Assembly: GCF_002934685.1 (NCBI RefSeq)
Contig: NZ_NKHL01000092.1
Location: 1-64,000, forward strand
Reading direction: 5' to 3'
Length of the DNA: 64,000 nucleotides
DNA from: Pseudomonas bohemica
Lineage (GTDB): Bacteria > Pseudomonadota > Gammaproteobacteria > Pseudomonadales > Pseudomonadaceae
The notes below the pieces were generated by a model. That model saw only the letters and a list, made by a program, of their open reading frames with translations, was not told where the DNA came from and made no database searches. A program made the translations under genes and the position numbers. Of the stretch, positions 1-8,685 are shown in pieces. Each line of letters starts with the position of its first letter. The stretch's first letter is position 1.

Positions 1-35
1 AGGAAAACCCCGCCGATATCCAGATCACCGATCAC
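1..35 (-). CDS. aaeX: DUF1656 / AaeX-type small membrane protein (5' end only)
   Basis: Only the first 12 or so codons are in the window. The reading frame starts with GTG at 35-33 and gives MIGDLDIGGVFL, which resembles the N-terminus of DUF1656 (AaeX) proteins. The start overlaps the stop of the upstream aaeB-like gene by four bases (GTGA), so the two should be translationally coupled. In AaeXAB-type efflux systems this small inner-membrane protein is encoded with the FUSC permease and an HlyD-type adaptor. The adaptor gene is expected just beyond the left edge. The call rests on a short match plus strong context. Confidence 0.7.
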   Translation of the reverse strand, partial: MIGDLDIGGVF

Positions 36-2131
36 AGTGGCGCTCCATCGATGCCATACGGCGGTTGTTCTTCTTGCTCGGCGAGCACGTCCACGATCTC
101 CACGCCCGGCAGCAGGGCCAGACGCAGGCCACTGAGGGCGTGCAACAGATGCACACGCGATTCGTCATCGCCCATCCAGTCGAAGGTCAGCGAGCGGCGG
201 GCACGGTCCATGGTCATCAACAGACCTTTGGGCGCAGGCAAACGCTCACGGGCTTTTAGGCAGGCGCGGAAATAAGTGCCGACTTCGGTGGCGACCTGGC
301 GCAGCAACTGACGCGGCACTGCTTGTACGCGCCGCATATAGGCCAGCAGGTCGAGCATGTTCAACGCCACACGCACTTCGCGCAAAGCGATGTTGGTGTC
401 CTGGGCGGTGATCGCCAGACGCGGCAGATGCTGCATCAGGCGGTCGAGCATGCGCACACCCATCTGCCGGTGTTCGGCCAGGGTCGCCTCCTCACTCAGC
501 GCAACGATGTCGCGCCAGCTGAAGCGGGTCAGACGTTTGGCCGCCACTTCGGTGCCGAACGGGCGCACGATCAGGGTCCAGACGAAGGCGAACGCCAGGC
601 CCGCCGGGCCTGCGAGATTGGAGTTCACGAAGTTCAGGAAGTCAGCATCGTAGGCGCTCTGGATGCTGATGAATGATGCGGTGTTGACGATGGTCAGCAG
701 GGTTCCCAGGTAAAATTTGGGCTGCACTGTCAGGGTGCCGACGCAGATGAACGGCACGGCGAACGCGAGCACCAGCATCGGGAAGTCATGCAGGTTCGGC
801 AACACCACGAACAGATAGAGGCTGGCGAAGATCACCGACAGCATCGTCCAGAAGAAGAAGCGGTAGATCTGCGGCGCCGGGTCGTCCATCGCCGCGAAAA
901 AGCTGCACGACACCGCTGCCAGCGCGACTGCACTGGCGCCATCCTGCCAGCCCAGCAGAATCCACAGGGTCGAGGCGACGATGATGGCGCTGACCGATGT
1001 GGCCACCGAATACAGCATCATGCCTCTGTCGAGGAACGGCGACAGGCGGCCCAGACGCCAGTGGCGATAGACCGCGCGCCAGGGCCGGTGATCGTCGGTT
1101 TCAATCGCCAATTGCAGGCTTCGACAGTCCTGCCAGAGGTCGATCCATTCGCGCAGGCGAAACAACGCGTTAGACAGCAACAATTGTCGACGGTCATCCA
1201 GTTGCGCCGGGGTCGGCTGCAAGCGGTCGAGTTCGTCGTGCAGGGCCTGCCAGTATTCGACGGGCGCGCCCTGAGTAGCCGTTTCCACCCAGTCGCGGCA
1301 CTCCAGGATCAGCGGCGCGAGATCGGCCACCAGCTCCGGCGTGCGACGCTCCAGTGCCCACAGGGCATCGTCCAGAGCATCGATCACCGGCAGCAGATGA
1401 ATCATGCGGCCGCGCAGTTCCTTGGCGTTGCGTATGGTCTGGCGGTGAGTGCCTTCATGAGGCAACTGGCCAATCATCAGCTCCAGGCTATTGAAGGTGC
1501 CGACCATCGCCGTGCGCAGGGCGCCGACGGTTTCCGGGTTGGCGTTGCGGGCCAGGAACAGGTCGCTGTAGGTCGAGGCGTCCTTGAACCATTTGCTCAT
1601 GGAGTCCACCAGCACCGGGGCCAGGCGACGGGGCCAGAACATTGCGCCGATGACGGCGGCGCAGACGATGCCGAGCAGGATTTCCTCGGTTCGCGACACG
1701 GCGATGTCGAACACCGCCTGTGGGTTGTCCACCACCGGGAAAGAAATCAACGGCATGGTGTAGCCCGCCAGCATCAGGGCATAACTGTTGGCCGTGCGCA
1801 GGTGCAGCGAAAGGAACAATAGGGTGCCGGTCCACAGGGCGATGACCACCGCCAGCAGAAAGGGCGTCTGCACGAACATCGGTACCAGCACCACCGATGC
1901 CGCTGCGCCAAGGAAAGTCCCGACCGCGCGATACAGCGCCTTGGAGCTGGTCGGCGCCACGAACGGACTGGAAACGATGTAAACCGTGGCCATTGCCCAG
2001 TAGGGGCGCGGCAATTCGAAGATCAGCGCCAGATACAGCGCAAGCATCGACGCCGCAAAGGTGCGCACGCCGTAGAACCAGTCGCGAGAGGGTGGAACGC
2101 CCTGAAAGAAGCCTTTGAACATGTCTTTCAA
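32..2131 (-). CDS. aaeB: FUSC-family aromatic carboxylic acid efflux permease (AaeB-like)
   Basis: The 699-residue inner-membrane protein has the two-halved FUSC/AaeB layout. An N-terminal block of hydrophobic segments (about residues 20-170) is followed by a long soluble stretch, then a second membrane block (about 370-530) and a soluble C-terminus. Characterised relatives export p-hydroxybenzoate and other aromatic acids, together with an HlyD-type adaptor and small AaeX. The ATG overlaps the stop of the upstream MarR gene by four bases, and the DUF1656 start overlaps its own stop. The three genes therefore form one tightly coupled minus-strand operon. The substrate is inferred from the family and was not read from the sequence. 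Confidence 0.88.
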   Translation of the reverse strand: MKDMFKGFFQGVPPSRDWFYGVRTFAASMLALYLALIFELPRPYWAMATVYIVSSPFVAPTSSKALYRAVGTFLGAAASVVLVPMFVQTPFLLAVVIALWTGTLLFLSLHLRTANSYALMLAGYTMPLISFPVVDNPQAVFDIAVSRTEEILLGIVCAAVIGAMFWPRRLAPVLVDSMSKWFKDASTYSDLFLARNANPETVGALRTAMVGTFNSLELMIGQLPHEGTHRQTIRNAKELRGRMIHLLPVIDALDDALWALERRTPELVADLAPLILECRDWVETATQGAPVEYWQALHDELDRLQPTPAQLDDRRQLLLSNALFRLREWIDLWQDCRSLQLAIETDDHRPWRAVYRHWRLGRLSPFLDRGMMLYSVATSVSAIIVASTLWILLGWQDGASAVALAAVSCSFFAAMDDPAPQIYRFFFWTMLSVIFASLYLFVVLPNLHDFPMLVLAFAVPFICVGTLTVQPKFYLGTLLTIVNTASFISIQSAYDADFLNFVNSNLAGPAGLAFAFVWTLIVRPFGTEVAAKRLTRFSWRDIVALSEEATLAEHRQMGVRMLDRLMQHLPRLAITAQDTNIALREVRVALNMLDLLAYMRRVQAVPRQLLRQVATEVGTYFRACLKARERLPAPKGLLMTMDRARRSLTFDWMGDDESRVHLLHALSGLRLALLPGVEIVDVLAEQEEQPPYGIDGAPL

Positions 2132-2580
2132 GATGCCAGCTCCGGTCCCATCGGACTGGCCTTGGCAAATGCCTTGAACACGCGCAGGGTGGCTTCCAGA
2201 TCTGCCGTATCGATGTCGCCGAAGACATCGCGGCGCAGGCGGGTCAGCTCGTCTTCGATGGAATTGGCCAGCGTGCGGCCTTCCTCGGTCAGGCTCAGGG
2301 CCTTGGCGCGGCGATCGGTCGGGTCTTCGGTGCGCTGCACCAGATTGGCCTTGCCCAACTGGTCGAGCAGGCGCACCAGTGAGGGACTTTCCAGTCCGCA
2401 GGCGTGGGCCACGGTGACTTGGCGCACGCCTTCACCCAGCCGCGCAATCATCAGCAGGGGTCCAGCGCAGGCCTCGGACACGCCGTAGTTCATCAACGTG
2501 GTCTGACACACTCGGCGCCATTGGCGGGAGGCCGCGACCACGCCGCCGGTAATGTGCATTTGCAGTGAGTCTAGGGTCAT
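2128..2580 (-). CDS. MarR-family transcriptional regulator
   Basis: About 150 residues, a normal MarR length. The winged-helix core is visible as VAHACGLESPSLVRLLDQL followed by the wing sequence DPTDRRAKALSLTEEG, the usual DxRxxxxxLT signature. It is the first gene of the aaeB-type efflux operon and overlaps it by four bases, so it probably represses the operon and releases it on binding an aromatic acid. I chose the ATG at 2580. An in-frame GTG at 2592 is possible, and neither has a strong ribosome-binding site. A TTAG-N4-CTAA inverted repeat about 70 bases upstream may be its operator. Confidence 0.85.
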   Translation of the reverse strand: MTLDSLQMHITGGVVAASRQWRRVCQTTLMNYGVSEACAGPLLMIARLGEGVRQVTVAHACGLESPSLVRLLDQLGKANLVQRTEDPTDRRAKALSLTEEGRTLANSIEDELTRLRRDVFGDIDTADLEATLRVFKAFAKASPMGPELAS

Positions 2581-2647
2581 GAGGGGTGCCACTGGTTGAC
2601 CGACAGATAGGGTTTGGTTAGGTAGTGAATGATTAGTCGATGTACTA

Positions 2648-2693
2648 TTAGGTTGCTAACTATTAATATCCGGTAACAAAGTTATTTCGTCAA
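2648..2693 (-). promoter_or_regulatory. candidate promoter and MarR operator of the aae operon
   Basis: On the minus strand TTGACG (2693-2688) and GATATT (2670-2665) are spaced by 17 bases, a reasonable sigma-70 arrangement. Just downstream lies the inverted repeat TTAG-N4-CTAA (2648-2659), within an AT-rich patch that contrasts with the GC-rich surroundings. The position suits repression by the MarR protein encoded immediately downstream. Inferred from pattern only. Confidence 0.4.
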
Positions 2694-3138
2694 ATGAAAA
2701 GTAGCTGAGCGGCTGAGTGCTTGCCCAAAAGCGGTAACGCCTCTGGAGTCGCCACCGACGACCAGCCGTCCCGCGCCAGATGCGATCGGTATTAATGAGG
2801 GCTGTTTAGTTACCGTCTGTCGGTATTTGTCGACTTTTTTGAACCTTTTTTCGGGTTCGCCCACGCGCCGCTCCAAAAAAATGACGGCACCTGAAATACG
2901 TGATCTCCGCGATTGGCGTGGCGTTGATCAAAAATTGCGCAATCAGCTGTTTGAATTTGGTGATGTTGAAATGCTGGCCATGGTCACATTCTGATCGATT
3001 TCGGCGGTTTCTTGACTGGTGAGTGCGGTTAAAGAACAAACGATTCAGCCGATAGCAAAGGTGACAGGGAATTGGGCGCAAACACCCGTTCCAGACACCT
3101 CCCTTTGCTGGTGCGCGCTGCGCACCCATGAGCGCAAT
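2694..3138. other. gene-free stretch between the aae operon and the alginate lyase
   Basis: No convincing coding frame on either strand. It holds an AT-rich patch near 2820-2960 and, just before the lyase start, a perfect hairpin GGTGCGC-GCT-GCGCACC (3110-3126). I see no terminator or known RNA. Confidence 0.5.
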
Positions 3139-3807
3139 ATGATCGATCTCGCCACTTGGAATCTCTCCATCCCCGTGGGTACGCCCGCAGCCACCATTGA
3201 CACGCCGACGCTGATCGGCGGCTATCAGGATGGTTACTTCCGTTCAGGAGACACGCTGTTCTTTTGGGCCCCTGTGACCGGCTCACGGACCGACAACGCC
3301 ATTTATCCACGCACGGAATTGCGTGAAACCTACGCCAACGGTGCCGTGCACAACTGGGCCTACAGCCAGGCGGACAATATGCTGCGTGCGGCGCTGACCG
3401 TGGACCAGGTGCCTTCGACCGGCAAGATTGTCATCGGTCAGATCCACTGCTATGGCAGCACCGAGCCGCTGATCAAGCTCGAATATCAGTACAAGGAAAA
3501 GACCCAGGACGGCAACATCGTCGCCAAGTACCGCGCGACGCCGACCTCCGAGCCAGCAGTGATTCAGGTCGCAACGGGCGTTCTGCTCAAGGAGCGCTTC
3601 ACCTACACCATTCATTTGACGCCAAGCGGCATGCTGACGGTCAACGCCCACGACATGCAATGGAGCGCGAAACTGGATGGGACGTGGAGCGGCAAACAGC
3701 TGTATTTCAAAGCGGGCGTGTACACACAGGACAACACCGGGTACGCGACGGAGGGTGGGGCGGCGACGTTCTATAAGTTACAGATATCCCACGACAAGAA
3801 GGCCTGA
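3139..3807 (+). CDS. polysaccharide lyase family 7 (alginate lyase), no signal peptide
   Basis: The 222-residue protein is a single PL7 jelly-roll domain. All three family signatures are present: RTELRE (consensus R-T/S-E-L), QIH (VIGQIHCYG) and the C-terminal YFKAGVYTQ. These hold the catalytic Arg, Gln, His and Tyr. PL7 enzymes cleave alginate by beta-elimination. I chose MIDLATWNLS at 3139 because PL7 proteins typically begin 'DLxxWxLxIPV'. The 40 upstream in-frame residues look non-coding. No secretion signal is visible, so a cytosolic, AlgL2-type enzyme is more likely than a secreted one. It has no alginate-utilisation neighbours. The ribosome-binding site is weak and follows a hairpin. 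Confidence 0.88.
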   Translation: MIDLATWNLSIPVGTPAATIDTPTLIGGYQDGYFRSGDTLFFWAPVTGSRTDNAIYPRTELRETYANGAVHNWAYSQADNMLRAALTVDQVPSTGKIVIGQIHCYGSTEPLIKLEYQYKEKTQDGNIVAKYRATPTSEPAVIQVATGVLLKERFTYTIHLTPSGMLTVNAHDMQWSAKLDGTWSGKQLYFKAGVYTQDNTGYATEGGAATFYKLQISHDKKA

Positions 3808-3882
3808 AGGCAATGGTGAGTTTCGAGCTGCAAGCTGTAAGCAAATCGCGGTCAGTTTGCGGCTTGACGCTTAAAACCGCTT

Positions 3883-5268
3883 TCAGAACACCAGCGCGAA
3901 ACGGATTCGACCCGGGGCCGGCTGCTCCACCGTCACCTCACCGCCATGCAATTGCATGATCGCTGCGACGATCGCCAGGCCCAGCCCGTTGGAATCGGAG
4001 CTCTGATGGCGTGAGGCGTCGGCGCGGTAGAAGCGATCGAACAGTTTGCCGAGGGCCGAATCGCGCAGGACCGGCCCCTGGTTTTCTACTTCGATGCGGC
4101 ACTGCACGCTGTCCGCGACCACCCGTATCTGAATTTCGCTTGCTTCATCGGCATACCGAATCGCGTTGGCCACCAGATTGCTCAAGGCCCGGCGAAGCAG
4201 CAACGGGTCGGCTTCCAGCTCACCCTCCCCTGAGGTGCGCAAGGTCATCTGCCGCTCTTCGGCCAGCCCTTCGAAATACCCCGTCACCCGCTGCAATTCG
4301 TCAGCCAGGTCCAGCGACTGACGATTCAGCGCAGCCTGGGCGTCATCGGCGCGGGCGAGAAACAGGATGCTTTCAACCATCCGCGAGATGCGCTCAAGCT
4401 CCTCCAGATTGGAAGCCAGCAGCACTTGGTATTCATCGGCGCTGCGCGGTTGGCGAAGCGCGACCTGACAATGCCCCATCAATGAACCCACAGGCGTACG
4501 GATCTCGTGGGCGAGGTCGGCGGAGAACTGCGTCAAACGCTGATAACCATCGGCCAGCCGGTCGAGCATGCCGTTGTAGGCGTCGCTCAACTGCTGCAAT
4601 TCAACCGGCGTATCACGGCTGTCCATGCGGCTGTCCAGGCGCGCCGGCGTAATGGCCGTGGCGTGCTCGGCCATCCGCCGCAGGGGTCGCAGGCCCCGGC
4701 GCAACAGCAGGTAGCCGAGCCCGGCGGTGAGGGCGAACGCCAGGGCGATGGAGAATAGAATCCGATTGCGGAAGTTTGCCAGCGTGGCCATTTCCTTGAC
4801 TGCCAGGTGGGCGGCGGTCAGGTGCACGATCCTGCCGCCGGAAATCGCCTCGACCGTGGCGGCGCGCATCGGCACGTCCGGGTTGACCGTGCCACTGCGC
4901 AGATCGGCGGCGCTCAACGGCCGATTGGCCTTGACCACCGGCATCTGCGGCAGCGGCGCGTGCAGCGGATTGACCATGATCACCGGCGCCTTGCCCGGCT
5001 CTGCGATGATGAAAATATCGTCCTCGCTGTCCAGCATGTTTTCGAACAGCTGAGGGCTACTTTGCAGCGTGTCAAGGGTCAGGTCGTATTGCAGCAGTTT
5101 GCGAAAGTGATCGAGTCGCGCCAGCACCGCATGATCGCTGCGGGTCATGACCGAGGTTTTCATGGTTTCGTACAGGTACATGCCTGCGCTGGCCACGGCA
5201 AGCATTGCGACGACCGCGAAGGCCAGGGTCGAGCGCAGGGTCAGAGAGGGTCGGCGCCGGGCTCGCAT
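3883..5268 (-). CDS. heavy-metal / redox-type sensor histidine kinase
   Basis: 461 residues with the CusS/IrlS/CopS layout. A transmembrane helix lies near residues 12-32, then a periplasmic sensor loop to about 168, a second helix (about 169-190) and a HAMP linker. The HisKA box [13 protein letters not shown] carries the phospho-acceptor His254. The ATPase domain shows the N box [10 protein letters not shown], a DRFYRAD segment and GLGLAI. The ligand (copper, silver, or an oxidant such as HOCl or H2O2 in the HprS branch) cannot be read from the sequence. It overlaps the response-regulator gene by 28 bases and is cotranscribed with it. Confidence 0.9.
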   Translation of the reverse strand: MRARRRPSLTLRSTLAFAVVAMLAVASAGMYLYETMKTSVMTRSDHAVLARLDHFRKLLQYDLTLDTLQSSPQLFENMLDSEDDIFIIAEPGKAPVIMVNPLHAPLPQMPVVKANRPLSAADLRSGTVNPDVPMRAATVEAISGGRIVHLTAAHLAVKEMATLANFRNRILFSIALAFALTAGLGYLLLRRGLRPLRRMAEHATAITPARLDSRMDSRDTPVELQQLSDAYNGMLDRLADGYQRLTQFSADLAHEIRTPVGSLMGHCQVALRQPRSADEYQVLLASNLEELERISRMVESILFLARADDAQAALNRQSLDLADELQRVTGYFEGLAEERQMTLRTSGEGELEADPLLLRRALSNLVANAIRYADEASEIQIRVVADSVQCRIEVENQGPVLRDSALGKLFDRFYRADASRHQSSDSNGLGLAIVAAIMQLHGGEVTVEQPAPGRIRFALVF

Positions 5269-5936
5269 GGCCGCACCTCGCAGACGTAACCGATGCCGCG
5301 CACGGTGTGAATCAGTTTGACCGGATAGGGCACGTCAATCTTGCTGCGCAGGCGCTTGACCGCCACATCAACCACGTTGGTGTCGCTGTCGAAATTCATG
5401 TCCCAGACTTCCGAGGCGATCTGCGCCCTGGACAGCACGTCGCCTTCACGCCGCAGCAACAGGTGCAGCAGGGCGAACTCCTTGTTGGTCAGGGTGATCA
5501 CTTGCTGTTGGCGGGTCACACGACGGCGCAGCAGGTCCAGCTCGAGGTCGGCCAGATGAAAGTGATCGGCCTCCCGGACCACGCCGCGCCGCAGGATGGT
5601 GCGGATTCGCAGCAGCAATTCGGTGAAGGAAAACGGCTTGACCAGGTAATCGTCCGCGCCCAGTTCCAGCCCGCGAATCCGGTCCTGCAACTGGTCGCGA
5701 GCGGTGAGAAACAGCACTGGCACGTCCTGCCTGGCGCGCAGGACCTCTATGATTTGCCAGCCATCGATCCCCGGCAGCATGACATCCAGCACCAGCAGGT
5801 CGTAGCGGTGCTCTAGCGCCATGTGCAGGCCGTCGGCGCCGTGCTGGGTCCAGTCGACCTTGTAGCCGGACTCGCTGAGACCCTTTTTCAGGTACTCGCC
5901 GGTCTTGGTGTCGTCTTCGATCAGCAGGATGTGCAT
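5241..5936 (-). CDS. OmpR-family response regulator, CopR/CusR/HprR branch
   Basis: 231 residues: receiver domain with the acidic pair (LLIEDD), phospho-acceptor Asp51 ([10 protein letters not shown]) and Lys in LVKPFSF, then a winged-helix DNA-binding domain ending in [12 protein letters not shown]. The [19 protein letters not shown] segment is typical of the heavy-metal branch. I placed the start at 5936 (MHILLIEDD). Upstream in-frame codons would run into the regulatory inverted repeat and are not part of the family. It is the first gene of the two-component operon and probably controls both itself and the divergent genes at 6230 and beyond. Confidence 0.92.
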   Translation of the reverse strand: MHILLIEDDTKTGEYLKKGLSESGYKVDWTQHGADGLHMALEHRYDLLVLDVMLPGIDGWQIIEVLRARQDVPVLFLTARDQLQDRIRGLELGADDYLVKPFSFTELLLRIRTILRRGVVREADHFHLADLELDLLRRRVTRQQQVITLTNKEFALLHLLLRREGDVLSRAQIASEVWDMNFDSDTNVVDVAVKRLRSKIDVPYPVKLIHTVRGIGYVCEVRPCEPGADPL

Positions 5937-6072
5937 CGTGCAAGAGGCTCGCTTCGCGTCTTGGGCGGCATCGCCAGGCGCGGTATCGGATGATGGCTGC
6001 TGCAAAGGCTGGCAGGAAACGGCTGGATACCGCGTCGTGTGCGGAGTGTAACCAACTGGCGGTGCGCGGACG

Positions 6073-6133
6073 GTTACATTTTTGTCATCGATTGCCGCGC
6101 TGACCGACACGCCACGAATGACAAAAATGTAAT
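6073..6133. promoter_or_regulatory. pair of inverted 16-bp cop-box-like elements
   Basis: GTTACATTTTTGTCAT (6073-6088) and ATGACAAAAATGTAAT (6118-6133) are reverse complements at 15 of 16 positions, 29 bases apart. They lie between the divergent response-regulator gene and the gene at 6230. Each resembles the TTACA/TGTCAT-type boxes bound by CopR, CusR and HprR regulators. One box faces each transcription unit, which suggests symmetrical control of both by the response regulator. Confidence 0.72.
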
Positions 6134-6229
6134 CGCCCGGTCATTGTTCGGTGCCGGTTTGGGGAGGAGGATGGCCCTCATTCAAAGCGCAACTGCAACT
6201 CCTCAATCTGCCATTCAAGGAACGTCACA

Positions 6230-6841
6230 ATGAAAATGAAGACTGCACTGTCCGCCACCTTTGGCCTGCTTGCGTTGAGCGCCGCCGTGATGGCATCGGC
6301 CGCCGACATGCCAGTGGTCAAGCCCCTGCGTGGCACGGTCGACAGCGTCGAAAACAACACCCTGAACTTCACCACCCGCAGCGGCGCCCATCAAAGCATT
6401 GGTCTGACCGACAAAACCGGCGTGCGTCTGGTGTCGAAGACCAACGTCGAATCGATCAAATCCGACAGCTTCATTGGCTCTGCCGCTACCCCGCAGGCCG
6501 ACGGCACGCTAAAGGCGCTGGAGGTGACCGTGTTCGAGGCGAGCTTGAAGGGCAGCGGCGAAGGGCACTACGGCTGGCAGAATGCCGACGGCAGCACCGG
6601 CACCATGACCAACGGCACCGTGGGCAAACTGACCCAGGCCAACGGCCGTACCTTGAGCGTGAATGACAAGGGTGGCGAGAAGCAGCTGGTGGTGCCGGAT
6701 GATGTGCCTATCGCGTACGTGGAAGCGGGCAAGGTCGATGAGCTGGTCAAGGGCGCCAAGGTCGTGGTATTCCCGGCCGAAGACGGCAAGACGGCGCGCG
6801 GCGTAGCGGTGGGCAAGGACGGCTTCCAGCCGCCGATGTAA
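6230..6841 (+). CDS. exported beta-rich protein (DUF5666-like repeats), function unknown
   Basis: The 203-residue protein begins with a clear Sec signal peptide (MKMKTALSATFGLLALSAAV, cleavage probably after ASA near residue 24). The rest looks like two OB-fold or beta-barrel-like units: one opens with LRGTVDSVENNTLNF, the other with TNGTVGKLTQANGRTLSVND. This 'GTV-x-x-v-x-x-x-tl-x-v' pattern recurs in DUF5666-type periplasmic proteins. Its promoter region contains the cop-box-like pair, and a cytochrome/molybdoenzyme pair follows 211 bases downstream. A role in periplasmic metal or redox stress under the adjacent two-component system is an inference. I do not recognise a characterised homologue. 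Confidence 0.75.
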   Translation: MKMKTALSATFGLLALSAAVMASAADMPVVKPLRGTVDSVENNTLNFTTRSGAHQSIGLTDKTGVRLVSKTNVESIKSDSFIGSAATPQADGTLKALEVTVFEASLKGSGEGHYGWQNADGSTGTMTNGTVGKLTQANGRTLSVNDKGGEKQLVVPDDVPIAYVEAGKVDELVKGAKVVVFPAEDGKTARGVAVGKDGFQPPM

Positions 6842-6884
6842 AAGCGGTTTTGCCGAGCGCATAGTGCACTCTGATATTGCACAT

Positions 6885-6982
6885 ACCTGTAGGGGCTTGC
6901 GCAGGTTACGACAGTGGCGAAGGCGCTGTGCCAGGCGGAGCGCATTTGCCACTGTCGTAATTGTCGCAAGCTCCCCACAGGT
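6885..6982. repeat. REP-type inverted repeat (GGGGCTTGCG / ACGACAGTGGCGAA family)
   Basis: A long imperfect hairpin: the left arm contains TTACGACAGTGGCGAA and the right arm TTGCCACTGTCGTAA, flanked by CCTGTAGGGG and CCCCACAGG. A related element occurs at 22070-22165 and a half copy at 48331-48374. It separates the gene at 6230 from the cytochrome gene. Confidence 0.75.
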
Positions 6983-7052
6983 TCTGCGGCGATTTCAAAG
7001 ATCAGGCCGCAGGCGTTTCAAGGTTTCATAGCCCCGTGATGAGCCTCCCACC

Positions 7053-7676
7053 ATGAAAAAAACCAGAATTCACCCCTGGCCCATTCGCCTCACGCACTGG
7101 ATCAACGCCTTCGGCATGGTCTGCATGTTCATGAGCGGCTGGGGCATCTACAACGCATCGCCGCTGTTCCGCTTTTCCTTTCCCAGGGATTTCACCCTGG
7201 GCGGCTGGCTCGGCGGGGCGCTGGCTTGGCATTTCGCCGTCATGTGGCTATTGGTGGTCAATGGCCTGATCTACGTGCTCTATGGAGTGTTCAGCAGGCA
7301 TTTCAAGCGCGACTTCCTTCCCGTCAGCCCCACAGCGGTCAAACGCGACCTGTTCGACGCTCTGCGCTTTCGCCTCAGGCACGAAAAGGGTGTGTACAAC
7401 GCCGTGCAACGGCTGATGTATTGGCTGGTGCTGGCAGCCGGGGCATTGATCGTGGTCTCGGGCCTGGCGATCTGGAAGCCGATTCAGTTGCAGGAACTCA
7501 CGGCGCTTTTCGGCGGTTATGACTTCGCTCGTTTCGTGCACTTTGGCGCGATGGCCGCCATCGGCGCATTCACCGTAGTGCACCTTGCGCTGGTGCTGCT
7601 GGTGCCCAAGACACTGCTGCCGATGATCACCGGCGGCGTCAAACCCGTAGAAAGCGGGAAGGTCGAGCATGATTGA
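7053..7676 (+). CDS. cytochrome b561-type membrane subunit, partner of the molybdoenzyme
   Basis: 207 residues with four predicted transmembrane helices (about residues 15-35, 58-82, 122-145 and 165-188). Histidines sit in positions expected for b-haem ligands (RLTHW near the N-terminus, AWHFAV, FVHFGA, TVVHLA). The family (b561 / Ni-Fe hydrogenase b-type) passes quinol electrons to periplasmic oxidoreductases. The stop overlaps the next gene by eight bases, so the two polypeptides almost certainly form one membrane complex. The arrangement parallels E. coli msrQ-msrP, but this subunit is b561-like. Confidence 0.88.
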   Translation: MKKTRIHPWPIRLTHWINAFGMVCMFMSGWGIYNASPLFRFSFPRDFTLGGWLGGALAWHFAVMWLLVVNGLIYVLYGVFSRHFKRDFLPVSPTAVKRDLFDALRFRLRHEKGVYNAVQRLMYWLVLAAGALIVVSGLAIWKPIQLQELTALFGGYDFARFVHFGAMAAIGAFTVVHLALVLLVPKTLLPMITGGVKPVESGKVEHD

Positions 7677-8439
7677 ACCGAAAAAACGCGCCATCCAGCG
7701 CATCAAACTGGAGCCTGCGCAGCAGACTCAGCTGGAAAACCTGCAGCGTCGTCACTTTCTCAAGGGCGGCCTGACAGTGGGCGCCATGACCATGCTCAGT
7801 GGCTGCAACCTGCAGGACGGCGATCAGGTGGACAAGGTGTTGTGGACCATGTCGCGCTGGAACGATCGGGTTCAGGCCTGGCTGTTCAGCGGTCAGAAAC
7901 TGGCGCCCACGTTTAGCAAGGCGCAGATCCGCAATCCGTTTCCGTTCAACGCGTTCTACAGCGAGGACGACATTCCGGACCTGGACGTGGCCGACTGGGA
8001 ACTCGGGGTTTCGGGTCTGGTACGTGACAAGGCCCCGTGGACCCTGGACGGACTGCGCAAATTACCGCAACGCAGCGACATCACCCGGTTGATCTGCGTC
8101 GAAGGTTGGAGCGCCATCGGACAGTGGGGCGGTGTGCCGCTGAGGACCTTCCTGCAGCATGTCGGCGCCGACACCACGGCCAGGTTCGTCGGCTTCAAGT
8201 GCGCCGACCGTTACTACTCGAGCCTGGACATGCCCACCGCGCTGCATCCGCAGACCTTGCTGGCGCTGGACTTCGGCGAAGTCGCCCTGCCGCCGGATTA
8301 CGGTTATCCCCTGCGGGTCCGGGTGCCGACCAAGCTGGGCTTCAAGAATCCCAAGCATATCGTCGAGATCTTCGTGACCAACGATTATCCGGGTGGGTAC
8401 TGGGAGGATCAGGGCTACAACTGGTTCAGTGGGATCTGA
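7669..8439 (+). CDS. molybdopterin-dependent oxidoreductase, predicted Tat lipoprotein
   Basis: 256 residues of the sulfite-oxidase/YedY-like molybdopterin fold. The N-terminus has a twin-arginine motif (QRRHFLKGG, Arg27-Arg28) and a lipobox (MLSGC, Cys46). It is therefore probably exported folded and anchored by lipid in the periplasm. The expected molybdenum-ligand cysteine is Cys143 in RLICVEGWS. Substrate is unknown; MsrP reduces methionine sulfoxide, while other relatives use S- or N-oxides. It is translationally coupled to the cytochrome at 7053. The two-component system upstream recalls the E. coli hprRS-msrPQ arrangement. Confidence 0.88.
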   Translation: MIEPKKRAIQRIKLEPAQQTQLENLQRRHFLKGGLTVGAMTMLSGCNLQDGDQVDKVLWTMSRWNDRVQAWLFSGQKLAPTFSKAQIRNPFPFNAFYSEDDIPDLDVADWELGVSGLVRDKAPWTLDGLRKLPQRSDITRLICVEGWSAIGQWGGVPLRTFLQHVGADTTARFVGFKCADRYYSSLDMPTALHPQTLLALDFGEVALPPDYGYPLRVRVPTKLGFKNPKHIVEIFVTNDYPGGYWEDQGYNWFSGI

Positions 8440-8611
8440 GCCAGAAGCGGGCTCGAACGCCCGGGCGGTGGCCGCGAAACACGCCTTGTGCTTACTTGGT
8501 CGTGCCCACGGCCTTTATTCCTCAGCGGGAATCGTCTGCTGCCCGGAATGAAGCACACGCTGGTGGACCCTCTGCAGGGGAGCCGGACGTCGGATTGAGC
8601 ATTCATCAGGC

Positions 8612-8656
8612 AAAAAAAAATCCGCGCAGGCCGGATTTCATGGGCGCTGCGCGGAT
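8612..8656 (-). terminator. rho-independent terminator of the 8760-9720 unit
   Basis: Read on the minus strand, ATCCGCGCAG (8656-8647) pairs with CTGCGCGGAT (8629-8620) and is followed by nine Ts (8620-8612). It lies just after the small gene at 8686-8760. Confidence 0.88.
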
Positions 8657-8685
8657 CGTCTACGACGCTGTCAGTGCATGATCTA

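Noticed and set aside
5937..6110. N-terminal extension of the response regulator
   Set aside because: Receiver domains begin with the first residues of MHILLIEDD; the extra 58 codons run into the inverted regulatory boxes.
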